From: Isoetes taiwanensis
Taxonomy: Eukaryota; Streptophyta; Lycopodiopsida; Isoetales; Isoetaceae
Assembly (NCBI GenBank): GCA_021234155.1
Contig: JAJEKV010000053.1
Location: forward strand, 7,019,424-7,083,423
Length of the DNA: 64,000 nucleotides
Reading direction: 5' to 3'
The notes below the pieces were generated by a model. It saw only the letters and a list, made by a program, of their open reading frames with translations. It searched no databases and had not been told where the DNA came from. Position 1 is the first letter of the stretch. Each line of letters opens with the position of its first letter. A program made the position numbers and the translations under genes. Below, one piece after another: positions 46,538-59,475 of the stretch.

Positions 46538-49500
46538 CCCAAAAATCTGTTTCCAGACTTCCATCCTTGATAATTCCTACTGGAAATATCAAGTCTGCCT
46601 TTGGCAGCCTTAGGAAATTAACAGTATTCTTTCCTAAGCCAGGATAAGGTCATAACACAATTATTTTGTACTTTATAACCAACATAAGAAATCTAATTGG
46701 TATCTTGAACATTTCATCATTAATACACAATTATTGTGCCACAACATCCTTGTATTTCAAAGAAAGAGCATTTTCTACTATTTTCCAGAAACAGCCAACT
46801 CTACACTGCCTTTTTCAAAATAGAATACACTGTCTAAGCTATTGCATCATAACCATATAAGAATAATGGTAGAGACTTTTTGTATTCCAGAGATTGAACT
46901 CATATGCTAAATTTCACAAATGTACAATTCTCAAAGCTTTAGTCAAGCTAATATACCAGATCTAAGCATTTTAACAAGTAAATTAACATGATCAAGTCTT
47001 TCTCATTGAGAAATAAAATCTCCATATTGGAACGAGCTTACTTGAAGTCCTTGCGAATCAAACCATAAGCTAAGAAACATCAAAGCATGGTGCAAGAAAC
47101 CTGGTTACCTGCAGTAGAACCAAGGGACAGTTAGCCTTAATCAGGGTAAGAGCCTAAGCTACTAACAGGTAAGCAGTAGGTTTCTTGGGTATTCCCCTTC
47201 ACCATGACTTTAATGGTACTAGTGTCAGTATGTAATCATTGAGAATAACTCAGATTTCCAGGGCTTATGAACAGCAAAATCATATACTGTCCTAATTATT
47301 CAGCAGATTCTGCCTAGGGTGTAGTCATAATTATCCAGCATATAGTCACACGGTACTCCCTTACCTTGGAGTCATATCTGAAGCCCAACTAATCACTTAT
47401 ATTTACTGTACACATACATCATTAGTGCAGCTAGTGCAATCCGTAACTTCCTATGCAATTGTATCAGCATAAACAGCATTGAATACTCTGCTATCACAGA
47501 CCTGTTATTTTAAATTTTCAACAGCAAATGCATTATCTATCCAGCAATAGATTATATCCTGCCGATAGGATCCAGCAAATTCCAGCAGTACATCTATCCA
47601 TAGATCAGAGTACCAGCACCAAGTGGTATACTTTCATAATCTACCATTTTCTTCTATCTATAAACATCTTTTTCTCTTATATCATGTATATTGTAGTGGA
47701 TTTACTCCATTACTGCCTTAATATTAGTTGTGACGGTTCATTTTAGCACCATTATTTGCAGTCTCCATCCTCAAAGGCTCGTGCCCCTTCCATATTCATG
47801 TAAGCACCAGATCTAGCATTTTATCTATAATTTCTTCAAACATGAAACCATACAAGTCCCTTTATTCTATCTTTCCATCTATTGCATTTAAGCAATCTAC
47901 ATAGTCTTTATGATTCTACTTAGCACCTGGCCAGCACTATTTTTCATATCTTAGCATTCTACGTACAAAATTCTGCATAAATGCAAATAGGTTAGCATTA
48001 ACCTGAATGATTTTCACTCCAGAGGGCAATCCCTTGAGTTGTTTTGCTGCTGCTATATTTGCAGAATCCTCCTTTGTGTGACCATCATTGTAAGCAAGGA
48101 TATCTTCATTTTCCTTGAACTTGGCTAGAAGCTCTTATTTCTCCGCTATAGCTATGCTACCTTCTGCATTCTTTCCCGTATTCTCATCATTCCCAACCGC
48201 TACCTTAGAAATTTCTAGCTCTTCAACTGATTTAACAGTGTTTCACAGCCTTCCGGAATGCCCAAATCTTAGCATCTATCTATAGGGGCTGGAATTAGTA
48301 TCAAGCAGATGCCCCATTGCCGCATTTTATTCTGCCTCCCTGTCCTTAGCAAGGATTTACCACACTGGTCGTGTACCTAGTTTTGCTTCTATATCTATGA
48401 ATATTATCCAAAGTTTCAAATACCATTTTCTTTTTCTTTTCCAGCTACTTCTCTTGCCAGAGAAGCGTACCTCTCCATCTTCTGACACTGTATGTATCAG
48501 CCGGAACCCTAAGTTACAGATATCCGGAACCCTAAAGTGTAACCATTCGTAGCCACAAGTGTTTTTTTTTTTTTTTGAAGAACGTGTTTTACTTCATATT
48601 ATACACTCAAAAGATTACAAAGTACTTCAAGAAGTAAGAAATATCCCTGAAGCATCAATCACTTTTAGATGAACACTCCATATTGGAAATTTAATACGAT
48701 CAGGCCAATTGGAGATCTGAAAGCAATTATACAACTTCTTACGAATTTCTTGAAGTACCACCTGAGAAGAAATATGCTTATCATAAAAGACCTTTCTTCG
48801 CCTTCGCTTCCATACACTCCATATTAGCCAAGACTTTGCCATGTGAAATGCAATCCTTTTAGAAGTGTTTTACAAGTGTTTATTTTTGTTTTCGTGTCCC
48901 TTAACACATGTACCATTTATTTATTCTCAAATTAGCCCCATTGGCCAAGGCATCTATAGTTATAAGCCCAAGGGTCCAATTTTATAAAGGTCTTATGTGT
49001 CCACATATCTCAGGATTTATCCTTGGCATGCTAAGCCTCATGCCATACAGAATGTTTGCAGAATCCCATAGCCCTATATATAATTTCACTGACCATTGCC
49101 CAATCTTGTTGTATAATTAACAGCTTCTTATTTATGCATACCTTGTTTCCATGCACATCATAATCTTAGCACCAAATATGGTCATATAATAAAAAATCCT
49201 CCCTCCGACCGTTGTTCGGGGGACCATTGCTAGTTTGGGTTTTTAGACAAAACCCACAACTACAATTTTTACAGTAAGGAGTGCAGGACCTTGCTGTAAT
49301 GCAAAGGTCCTGCCCTCACAATGCTTCCTTACTGCACTTTTTCTTCATGTATACAACAGCAAAGCAGATGGTTCCTACTACTTACCTCAATGATTGTACG
49401 ATATGTATCATATCCCATAGTTTGTGCAGCAGACCAAAATACTTGTAATCCTTCAAATTTCCATGGCAAACTGGTATCGTTAGGAATTGTACAATAGTCC

Positions 49501-49968
49501 AGGAACGTTGTTCTCTTGCAGCTCCATTGGAACATTCCTGCAAATCTCTGGGATATACTTTATTCCCTTGGCAAAAGCCAGAATCTTGGATATGATTTAA
49601 CCCTATGGCAAATGCCAAAATCACGGAATATGATTTATCCGAATCGGCAAATGCTTGTTTCGACAAATGTCACATTTTACTACTATAGTAGCATTGAATG
49701 GCTATGACATTTGAGCCATACCTTGTCTATTGTTAGCTGGTAAATGATGTCCCAATCATCCATATTAGAGTATAGATTGGCGCTTATCAATTCCTTGTTC
49801 ATGTTACTTGATGAACCCAAGTTCTTTGATCCAAAGGTTGAGCCCATCATCTTTGACATCCACCTATATATTCATAATCAGAGGTATTAGAATAAGTTAT
49901 CACCTGTAGTCCTTACGACCAAACCTGGTTTCTAGTATAACTAGAAAACTGAATTTAAAACAAAAAAA
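46538..49968 (-). repeat. Array copy D (unit plus LINE insertion)
   Basis: Full unit with small deletions (for example near 47610) and a 307-bp LINE insertion at 48565-48871. Confidence 0.85.
48565..48871 (-). mobile_element. 5'-truncated LINE insertion in copy D
   Basis: Poly-T at 48565-48576 is the A-tail of a minus-strand insertion. The frame at 48627-48842 encodes MAKSWLIWSVWKRRRRKVFY and a LQEIRKKLYN stretch, as in the C-terminal end of plant LINE ORF2 proteins. Perfect 10-bp target duplications ACAAGTGTTT lie at 48555-48564 and 48872-48881. Copies A, C, E and F show the empty site. Confidence 0.9.
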
Positions 49969-52900
49969 CCCAAAAATCTGTTTCCAGACTTCCATCCTTG
50001 ATAATTCCTACTGGAAATATCAAGTCTGCCTTTGGCAGCCTTAGGAAATTAATAGGTATTCTTTCCTAAGCCAGGATAAGGTCATAACACAATTATTTTG
50101 TACTTTATAACCAACATAAGAAATCTAATTGGTATCTTGAACATTTCATCATTAATACACAATTATTGTGCCACAACATCCTTGTATTTCAAAGAAAGAG
50201 CATTTTCTACTATTTTCCAGAAACAGCCAACTCTACACTGCCTTTTTCAAAATAGAATACACTGTCTAAGCTATTGCATCATAACCATATAAGAATAATG
50301 GTAGAGACTTTTTGTATTCCATAGATTGAACTCATATGCTAAATTTCACAAATGTACAATTCTCAAAGCTTTAGTCAAGCTAATATACGGATCTAAGCAT
50401 TTTAACAAGTAAATTAACATGATCAAGTCTTTCTCATTGAGAAATAAAATCTCCATATTGGAACGAGCTTACTTGAAGTCCTTGCGAATCAAACCATAAA
50501 CTAAGAAACATCAAAGCATGGTGCAAGAAACCCGTTACTGCAAGTAGAACCAAAGGACGGTTAGCCTTAATCGGGGTAAGAGCCTAAGCTACTAAGTGTA
50601 AGTGATGGGTTTCTTGGGTATTCCCCTTCACCATGACTTTAATGGTACTAGTGTCGATGATGTAATCATTGAGAATAACTTCAGATTCGGGGCTTATGAA
50701 CAGCAAAATCATATCTTGTCCTAATTACCCAGCAGATTCTGCCTAGGATGTAGTCATAATTATCCAGCATATAGTCACACGGTACTCCCTTACCTTGGAG
50801 TCATATCTGAAGCCCAACTAATCATTTATATTTACTGTACACATACATCATTAGTGCAGCAAGTGTAGTGCAATCCGTAACTTCCTATGCAATTGTATCA
50901 GTATAAACAGCATTGAATACTCTGCTATCACAGACCTGTTATTTTAAATTTTCAACAGCAAATGCATTATCGACCTAACATAGATAAAGCAGCAAACAGC
51001 ACCAAGTGGTATATTTTCCTAATCTACCATTTTCTTCTATCTAAAACATCTTTTTCTCTTATATCATGTATATTGTAGTGGATTTACTCCATTACTGCCT
51101 TAATATTAGTTGTGACGGTTCATTTTAGCACCATTATTTGCGCAGTCTCCATCACGAAGGCTCGTGCCCCTTCCATATTCATGTAAGCACCAGATCTAGC
51201 ATTTTATCTATAATTTCTTCAAACATGAAACCATACAAGTCCCTTTATTCTATCTTTCCATCTATTGCATTTAAGCAATCTACATAATCTCTATGATTCT
51301 AGTTAGCATCCGGCAAAGACTATTTTTCATATCTTAGCATTCATTACAAAATTCTGATAAATGCAAATAGGTTAGCATTAACTTTGAATGATTTTCGCTC
51401 CAAGAGAGCAATCCCTTGAGTTGTTTTGTCTGCCGCTATATTTGAGAATCGCCCTTTGTGTGACCATCAATGTAAGCAAGGATATCTTCATTTTCCTTGA
51501 ACTTGGCTAGAAGCTCTTATTTCTCCGCTATAGCTATGCTACCTTCTGCATTCTTTCCCGTATTCTCATCATTCCCAACCGTCACCTTAGAAATTTCTAG
51601 CTCTTCAACTAATTTAACAGTGTTTCACAGCCTTTCGGAATGCCCAAATCTTAGCATCTATCTATAGGGGCTGGAATTAGTATCAAGCAGATGCCCCATT
51701 GCCGCATTTTATTCTGCCTCCCTGTCCTTAGCAAGGATTTACCACACTGGTCGTGTACCTAGTTTTGCTTCTATATCTATGAATATTATCCAAAGTTTCA
51801 AATACCATTTTTTTTTTTTTTTCCAGCCACTTCTCTTGCGGAGAAGCGTGCCTCTCCATCTTTCGACTTTCAGATGTATCAGTAGGAACCCTAAGTTCTG
51901 GTGTATCCGAACCCTAAAGTGTAACCATTCGTAGCCACAAGTGTTTATTTTTGTTTTCATGTCCCTTAACACATGTACCATTTATTTATTCTCAAATTAG
52001 CCCCATTGGCCAAGGCATCTATAAGCTATAAGCCCAAGGGTCCAATTTTATAAAGGTCTTATGTGTCCACATATCTCAGGATTTATCCTTGGCATGCTAA
52101 GCCTCATGCCATACAGAATGTTTGCAGAATCCCATAGCCCTGTATATAATTTCACTGACCATTGCCCAATCTTGTTGTATAATTAACAGCTTCTTATTTA
52201 TGCATACCTTGTTTCCATGCACATCATAATCTTAGCACCAAATATGGTCATATAATAAAAAATCCTCCCTCCGACCGTTGTTCGGGGGACCATTGCTAGT
52301 TTGGGTTTTTAGACAAAACCCACAACTACAATTTTTACAGCAAGGAGTGCAGGACCTTGCTGTAATGCAAAGGTCCTGCCCTCACAATGCTTCCTTACTG
52401 CACTTTTTCTTCATGTATACAATAGCAAAGCAGATGGTTCCTACTACTTACCTCAATGATTGTACGAATAGAATAGAATAGTTTTTTTTAACGTCCACGG
52501 AGACCAATAGGTCATGGGACCCATACAATGGGCTAGTACAATCATTACTACTAGGATTAAAGAACCCCTGCCTCGAAAGGTTTTCAAGGGAAAAACCTTT
52601 GCAGTAATGATGATACTAGACAAGCAGAGATAATGACTACTGAGGGCTCAGTAATTGCAGACGTTTATCTAGAACCTCAAGTATGTATAATGCCAAGTCA
52701 TGCACAGATGGTGCTCTGAGAAGTTGTGGAAGCGTGGAATGGAATGCTAAGGTCAAAAAATGATCCCGGACTATCTCAAAAGCAGGGCAACTCAGAAGAG
52801 TATGGCTTTCATCTTCAATAACCTGTAACTGGCAACAGGCACATAGTCTCACTTCTCGCGGCAATTGCGGCCGCTCCCATCTACCTGTCTCAATCTGTAG

Positions 52901-53565
52901 CCTATGGGACCCCGTGCGAATTGATGCAATAGCTACAAGCTTGTTCCTGGACAATGAAGCAAGCAAATAATCTTGGGGCCCTGGTGCCAAGGTGGGATAT
53001 GTATCAGATCCCATAGTTTGTGCAGTAGACCAAAATACTGGTAATCCTTCAAATTTCCATGGCAAACTGGTATCGTTAGGAATTGTACAATAGTCCAGGA
53101 ACGTTGTTCTCTTGCAGCTCCATTGGAACATTCCTGCAAATCTCTGGGATATACTTTATTCCCTTGGCAAAAGCCAGAATCTTGGATATGATTTAACCCT
53201 ATGGCAAATGCCAAAATCTGGAATATGATTTATCTGGAATCTGGCAAATGCTTGTTTCGACAAATGTCACATTTTACTACTATAGTAGCATTGAATGGCT
53301 ATGACATTTGAGCCATACCTTGTCTATTGTTAGCTGGTAAATGATGTCCCAATCATCCATATTAGAGTATAGATTGGCGCTTATCAATTCCTTGTTCATG
53401 TTATTTGATGAACCCAAGTTCTTTGATCCAAAGGTTGAGCCCATCATCTTTGGCATCCACCTATATATTCATAATCAGAGGTATTAGAATAAGTTATCAC
53501 CTGTAGTCCTTACGACCAAACCTGGTTTCTAGTATAACTAGAAAACTGAATTTAAAACAAAAAAA
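49969..53565 (-). repeat. Array copy E (unit plus LINE insertion)
   Basis: Unit with many copy-specific changes at CAG/CTG sites (50390, 50530-50690, 51140-51470, 51840-51910), a deletion near 50970 and a LINE insertion at 52466-52995. Confidence 0.85.
52466..52995 (-). mobile_element. LINE 3' end inserted in copy E
   Basis: The minus strand encodes RTGSHRLQIETGRWERPQLP, CACCQLQVIEDESHTLLSC and PAFEIVRDHF, the cysteine/histidine region after LINE reverse transcriptase, ending with a stop at about 52637. The 3' end is GTCTCCGTGGACGTTAAAAA with a (CTATT)n tail at 52467-52481. Only about 2-4 bases of target duplication are visible. Same family as 23875 and 55564. Confidence 0.85.
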
Positions 53566-55956
53566 CCCAAAAATCTGTTTCCAGACTTCCATCCTTGATA
53601 ATTCCTACTGGAAATATCAAGTTACGCCTTTGACCTTTTAGGAAATTAATGACTATTCTTTCCTAAGCCAGGATAAGGTCATAACACAATTATTTTGTAC
53701 TTTATAACCAACATAAGAAATCTAATTCGTATCTTGAACATTTCATCATTAATACACAATTATTGTGCCACAACATCCTTGTATTTCAAAGAAAGAGCAT
53801 TTTCTACTATTTTCCAGAAACAGCCAACTCTACACTGCCTTTTTCAAAATAGAATACACTATCTAAGCTATTGCATCATAACCATATAAGAATAATGGTA
53901 GACTTTTTGTATTCCAGAGATTGAACTCATATGCTAAATTTCACAAATGTACAATTCTCAAAGCTTTAGTCAAGCTAATATACCAGATCTAAGCATTTTA
54001 ACAAGTAAATTAACATGATCAAGTCTTTCTCATTGAGAAATAAAATCTCCATATTGGAACGAGCTTACTTGAAGTCCTTGCGAATCAAACCATAAGCTAA
54101 GAAACATCAAAGCATGGAGCAAGAAACCTGGTTACCTGCAGTATAACCAAAGGACAATCAGGGTAAGAGCCTAAGCTACTAACAGGTAAGCAGTAGGTTT
54201 CTTGGGTATTCCCCTTCACCATGACTTTAATGGGTACTAGTGTCAGTATGTAATCATTGAGAATAACTCAGATTTCCAGGGCTTATGAACAACAAAATCA
54301 TATACTGTCCTAATTACCCAGCAGATTCTGCCTAGGATGTAGTCATAATTATCCAGCATATAGTCACACGGTACTCCCTTACCTTGGAGTCATATCTGAA
54401 GCCCAACTAATCATTTATATTTACTGTACACATACATCATTAGTGCAGCAAGTGTAGTGCAATCCGTAACTTCCTATGCAATTGTATCAGCATAAACAGC
54501 ATTGAATACTCTGCTATCACAGACCTGTTATTTTAAATTTTCAACAGCAAATGCATTATCTATCCAGCAATAGATTATATCCTGCCGATAGGATCCAGCA
54601 AATTCCAGCAGTACATCTATCCATAGATCTGAGTACCAGCACCAGACCTAACATAGATAAAGCAGCAAACAGCACCAAGTGGTATATTTTCCTAATCTAC
54701 CATTTTCTTCTATCTAAAACATCTTTTTCTCTTATATCATGTATATGGTAGTGGATTTACTCCATTACTGCCTTAATATTAGTTGTGACGGTTCATTTTA
54801 GCACCATTATTTGCAGTTTCCATCCTCAAAGGCTCGTGCCCCTTCCATATTCATGTAAGCACCAGATCTAGCATTTTATCTATAATTTCTTCAAACATGA
54901 AACCATACAAGTCCTTTTATTCTATCTTTCCATCTATTGCATTTAAGCAATCTACATAATCTCTATGATTCTACTTAGCACCTGGCCAGCACTATTTTTC
55001 ATATCTTAGCATTCTACCTACAAAATTCTGCATAAATGCAAATAGGTTAGCATTAACCTGAATGATTTTCGCTCCAGAGGGCAATCCCTTGAGTTGTTTT
55101 TCTTTCTTTGCTATATTTGCAGAATCGTCCTTTGTGTGACCATCAATGTAAGCAAGGATATCTTCATTTTCCTTGAACTTGGCTAGAAGCTCTTATTTCT
55201 TCGCTATAGCTATGCTACCTTCTGCATTCTTTCCCGTATTCTCATCATTCCCAACCGTCACCTTAGAAATTTCTAGCTCTTCAACTGATTTAACAGTGTT
55301 TCACAGCCTTCCGGAATGCCCAAATCTTAGCATCTATCTATAGGGGCTGGAATTAGTATCAAGCAGATGCCCCATTGTCGCATTTTATTCTGCCTCCCTG
55401 TCCTTAGCAAGGATTTACCACACTGGTCGTGTACCTAGTTTTGCTTCTATATCTATGAATATTATCCAAAGTTTCAAATACCATTTTCTTTTTCTTTTCC
55501 AGCTACTTCTCTTGCCAGAGAAGTGTACCTCTCCATCTTCTGACACTGTAGCCGGAACCCTAAGAATAGAATAGAATAGTTTTTTTAACGTCCACGAAGA
55601 CCAATAGGTCATGGGACCCATACAATTCGTAGCCACAAGTGTTTATTTTTGTTTTCATGTCCCTTAACACATGTACCATTTATTTATTCTCAAATTAGCC
55701 CCATTGGCCAAGGCATCTATAGCTATAAGCCCAAGGGTCCAATTTTATAAAGGTCTTATGTGTCCACATATCTCAGGATTTATCCTTGGCATGCTAAGCC
55801 TCATGCCATACAGAATGTTTGCAGAATCCCATAACCCTGTATATAATTTCACTGACCATTGCCCAATCTTGTTGTATAATTAACAGCTTCTTATTTATGC
55901 ATACCTTGTTTCCATGCACATCATAATCTTAGCACCAAATATGGTCATATAATATA
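53566..55956 (-). repeat. Array copy F (truncated unit)
   Basis: Collinear with the unit until GGTCATATAATA at about 55953, then an A-run and the right part of family A. Carries a 60-bp LINE tail. Confidence 0.85.
55564..55627 (-). mobile_element. Tiny LINE 3'-tail insertion in copy F
   Basis: About 60 bp: AATAGAATAGAATAG tail, T-run, then the complement of the LINE 3' terminus (GGTCTTCGTGGACGTT). It replaces about 30 bp of the unit. Confidence 0.75.
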
Positions 55957-56970
55957 AAAAAAAAAAAAAAAAAATATTGTTGTTACAGACGAACACGGCG
56001 TTATAAACATAGTATACCGAAACATGGCACTTTTTTCCGCCGCCTAGTTTTGAGATTCCATGTGGCTGGAGGAGCGTTTTTGGAGGTGATTTTTTGTGTG
56101 TATCATCCTTACGATCCTTCTCAAGCTTCAATCAAGTATCAAAAGGTATGTGAATGGATGAATCAACTCTATTTTTGAATCTAGGCTTGTTTTTTGATAG
56201 ATTTAGGGCTTCTTGTTTTTCTTGTTTGTTCTTCAAATTTATTACATTCCATCCCATTTCAATCCTCCTTTGCTGCGCTCCTTCTGGGTCTCATAGGTGA
56301 TTGGTCTCAGTGGACGATAAAAATCATTCTTTCTTTCTTTCTTTTTTCAATCCTTGTTTTTTTCCAATCCATTCCTCATCTTCTTTGTTTTTTTTTTCTA
56401 ATCTTCCTCCTATTTTTTCTTCTTCCATTCTTCCACCATTCTTCTTCCAGTCTTCCATTCTTATAATTTTTTCCTTCTAATCTTCCGTTCTTCTTTTTCC
56501 TTCCAATCTTCCATTCCTTTTCTTATTTTTTATCTTCTTCCTCATTCTTCTTCTTCTTTCTCGTTTTCTTCTTCTATTCGATCTCCCTTCTTTCCTATCC
56601 TCCTCCTCCTCCTCCTCCTCCTCCTCCTCCTATTTCATGGAAGAGGGATGTCGTTGAAAGATGAGGCCCCTTTTCCTTCCTCTATTTTTTTATAGCAAGA
56701 TGTCGTTGAAAGACGAGACCCCTCTTTTTTTTATTCCCTTTTTTTTCTTTTGTTTTTTTAATGTCAATGTCCTTCAATGACGTTTTATGGTTTTTTTTTC
56801 TCACTTTATTATGCTAAAGTTTTCTAATCATTGAATGCTTTTTTTTTTTGCATGTACACTCCTAACAAAATGCGTTGCTCTTGCAAAACGATTTTCGCAC
56901 CTCGTAAATATTTTAGGTAAGAATTTGAGTTTGAATAGGAGAATAAAATTTTAATGTTTTATTTAGGTTT
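55957..56970 (+). repeat. Repeat family A, right part, copy 2
   Basis: Starts in an A-run and TTGTTACAGACGAACACGGC and is collinear with 5736-6776 apart from a deletion of about 60 bp near its start. (TCC)n at about 56600-56632. Confidence 0.8.
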
Positions 56971-57190
56971 AAAAAAAAACCTGGGGAGACTTGGGCAAGG
57001 GCATGGTTAACTCCACCTTGAGTGGAGGGGACTAGGTGTTCCGGATCCAAGCTCACTGTTTACTCTTGTAATATTATTGATCAATATATTTAGTTTAGAA
57101 AAAATTGGGGAGACTTGGACAAGGGCATGGTCGACTCCGCCTTGAGTGGAGGGGACTAGGTGTTCATCATGTCATATAGCTTTCCAACTT
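56971..57190 (+). repeat. 125-bp minisatellite, two units
   Basis: Units at about 56981 and 57107, each with CAAGGGCATGGT and the hairpin CTCC(A/G)CCTTGAGTGGAG. Confidence 0.75.
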
Positions 57191-59475
57191 AATAAATGGG
57201 AAAACAAACCAAGGAGCAAGAAACCCGGTTACCTGCAGTAGAACCAAAGGACAGTTAGCCTTAATCAGGGTAAGAGCCTAAGCTACTAGCAGGTAAGCTA
57301 TAGGTTTCTTGAGCTTAACGCCCTTCACCTCATTTGAAATCCAACCACAATAGAGCGAGCATACATGCAATTGAAATTATGCGCAAAAAATACCAAGGAG
57401 CTCTGCCCTAGTTAAATAACTGGCCAGCATCCTCCACTTTAAGCATGCATGCTAAACACACCTGTAGCTATGCTAACTCTGCCAAAATAGCAAGTTAAAG
57501 GCATATTGTGCGAATATCGCTATTTGCAAAACCCTATGCAGCAGCAATATTATTTTCAAGAATTTATCCTTGTGACCACTCATACCAGCATAAGCAACGT
57601 TCTTGGACCTCTGGAGTAAGCATAATTAGCAGATAGGCATGATCGTCTGCTTAATCAACCACATAGTGCATCTAATCAAGGCAACATATATTACACTGCT
57701 ATTGCACAACCCTATAGGTTAACAATAATAATTCAGGGAATAGTACGTCAGTTTAACTTGAAGTATTCTTGCACTTAATCAGATTCTATTTAAGACTGTG
57801 ATCGAATAGCGTGCATGGCCTGTTTCATGCCCACTTGTCATATGCCTGCCTGTGCAACATAACTCATGCAGAAATTTAGTGCATTCTTAATCCGTGATCC
57901 AGCGTAAGACAAGCATACTTATAGCTGTGAACAAAATTAAGATAATACAATTCCCTGCAGCATAAAATACTAGAGCTTAGATATTTATAGAGCTTAGACT
58001 GAGCCTTTTAGTAGACAATATGAATCGAGGCACTGCTGTTCCAAATGCCGAAGCCATAGTGTTTAAACCCCTGGCTTAAGAAGCATTCAAAAGACATCTA
58101 TATAATATCTAGCTTCACTATTAATTCAAGAGAAAGTACCTTAAAGCAAATAGCTTAGTTTAACAACCACATGCCAGCGACTGCAAAGACATGCACATTG
58201 ATTGCCCAATTATTTATTGTTCGGAGTAGATCTATACATTAAATAGAGAGGCAAACAAATATACCAACAATTACTATGAATGCTACTGCAGATAAGCAAG
58301 GCACACAGCCATATAATAGCAGATGTATGCACCCTTATTTACTGTGAAGAAAATAGCAAGCAAAAATCACTTAAAGCAGACCTGAGTGAAGTCCTTGTGT
58401 TTGCTTAGATGTCGTCATGTTCATTTGAGAGGAAGGCAATTGCCCATAGCTGCATTTGTGTCTTGTAAATCCAATGTATTGCCAGCTGCATGCGCAAGAC
58501 TGCTGCATCTTCCAATATCAGTGCACTCTTCAGCCTCTGGGTTATTAACGACATGTAATATTGCATCATCTGCAGCTCTATCTTGCCACTGCTGCCTTCA
58601 TTCTTTCATTCATTGTAAGATTGCTTGTAGCAAGTGCTGAATTATCATCTCGAACATTATCCTGCTCATTCCAATCATAGATTTAAAGCCCCGATGTAGC
58701 AAATCTTTTACGGAACTGAGATATTTTTTCTTTGCTATAATCTCTTGATATCTCATCTGTAATTCTCTTCCTGTCATAGGCCGCATGCCTAACATTGAAT
58801 GCCATCAGCTATCAGCTATTACAACCAAATAAATAATGCAGAGGTCGAAATCTTGAGTAGAATATGAGGCCTATTGTCTCTTCATCAGATCGGCTGCATG
58901 CCTTACATCGAACTACCCTAATTAGGGTTCTTTCAACCCGTAGAGCTAAATCTGAGCATCCTAGTTAAGGTTCTTATGACAAATCTATATTAGATCATTT
59001 TCTGAGCTATGTATAAATTCCGCAACCCTAATCTTTGCTAGATCAGAGCCATACCTTTCATCTATGGCTGAGAATCAATCCATGGATCTGTAGCCAGATG
59101 TCTGGTTCTCGTCCATCATGCCTCTTCGTGCAGTGCAGTTCAAGAATTAAGGTTCCAAATACGCTTTACCTTGGTATTTTCCCATTATAATGGCACGAAT
59201 TTCCAGCCAAGGTAGAAATAATACCTTTTCAAAAAAATTTAGAAAACTATATGACAATAAGACCTATGCAAATACCTATATAATTTTGAGCATAGATCAC
59301 CTTGTGCCTTGGGTAATGTATCATGCACTTGCATATCTTCCACACCGTAACAGTCCAAATGCTGAACATATCTGGGAATTTTGAACCTTATGATTTGAGC
59401 CGTAAATATTAAATGGACTTAAAGCCTTGCGTATCATGACTACAAACCCACAGCAGTGAAAATCATTAGAATAAT
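57191..59475 (-). other. Region with one stretch related to the array unit
   Basis: 57210-57330 matches the array unit (compare 34138-34250) at lower identity; the rest does not. A minus-strand frame at 58610-58795 contains MTGRELQMRYQEIIAKKKYL. I cannot identify it. This may be another part of the gene that gave rise to the array, or a separate captured piece. Confidence 0.4.

Noticed and set aside
34560-53640. Repeat-induced mutation or methyl-C deamination in the array
   Set aside because: Expected C-to-T changes at CAG/CTG are not what is seen; changes are to AAAG, CG or indels.
30569-55883. Plus-strand frames repeated in each array copy (starting MYFITN, MHYLSS, MYHLFI)
   Set aside because: They recur only because the unit repeats, have low-complexity hydrophobic content and no splice logic; the coding-like exons are on the minus strand.
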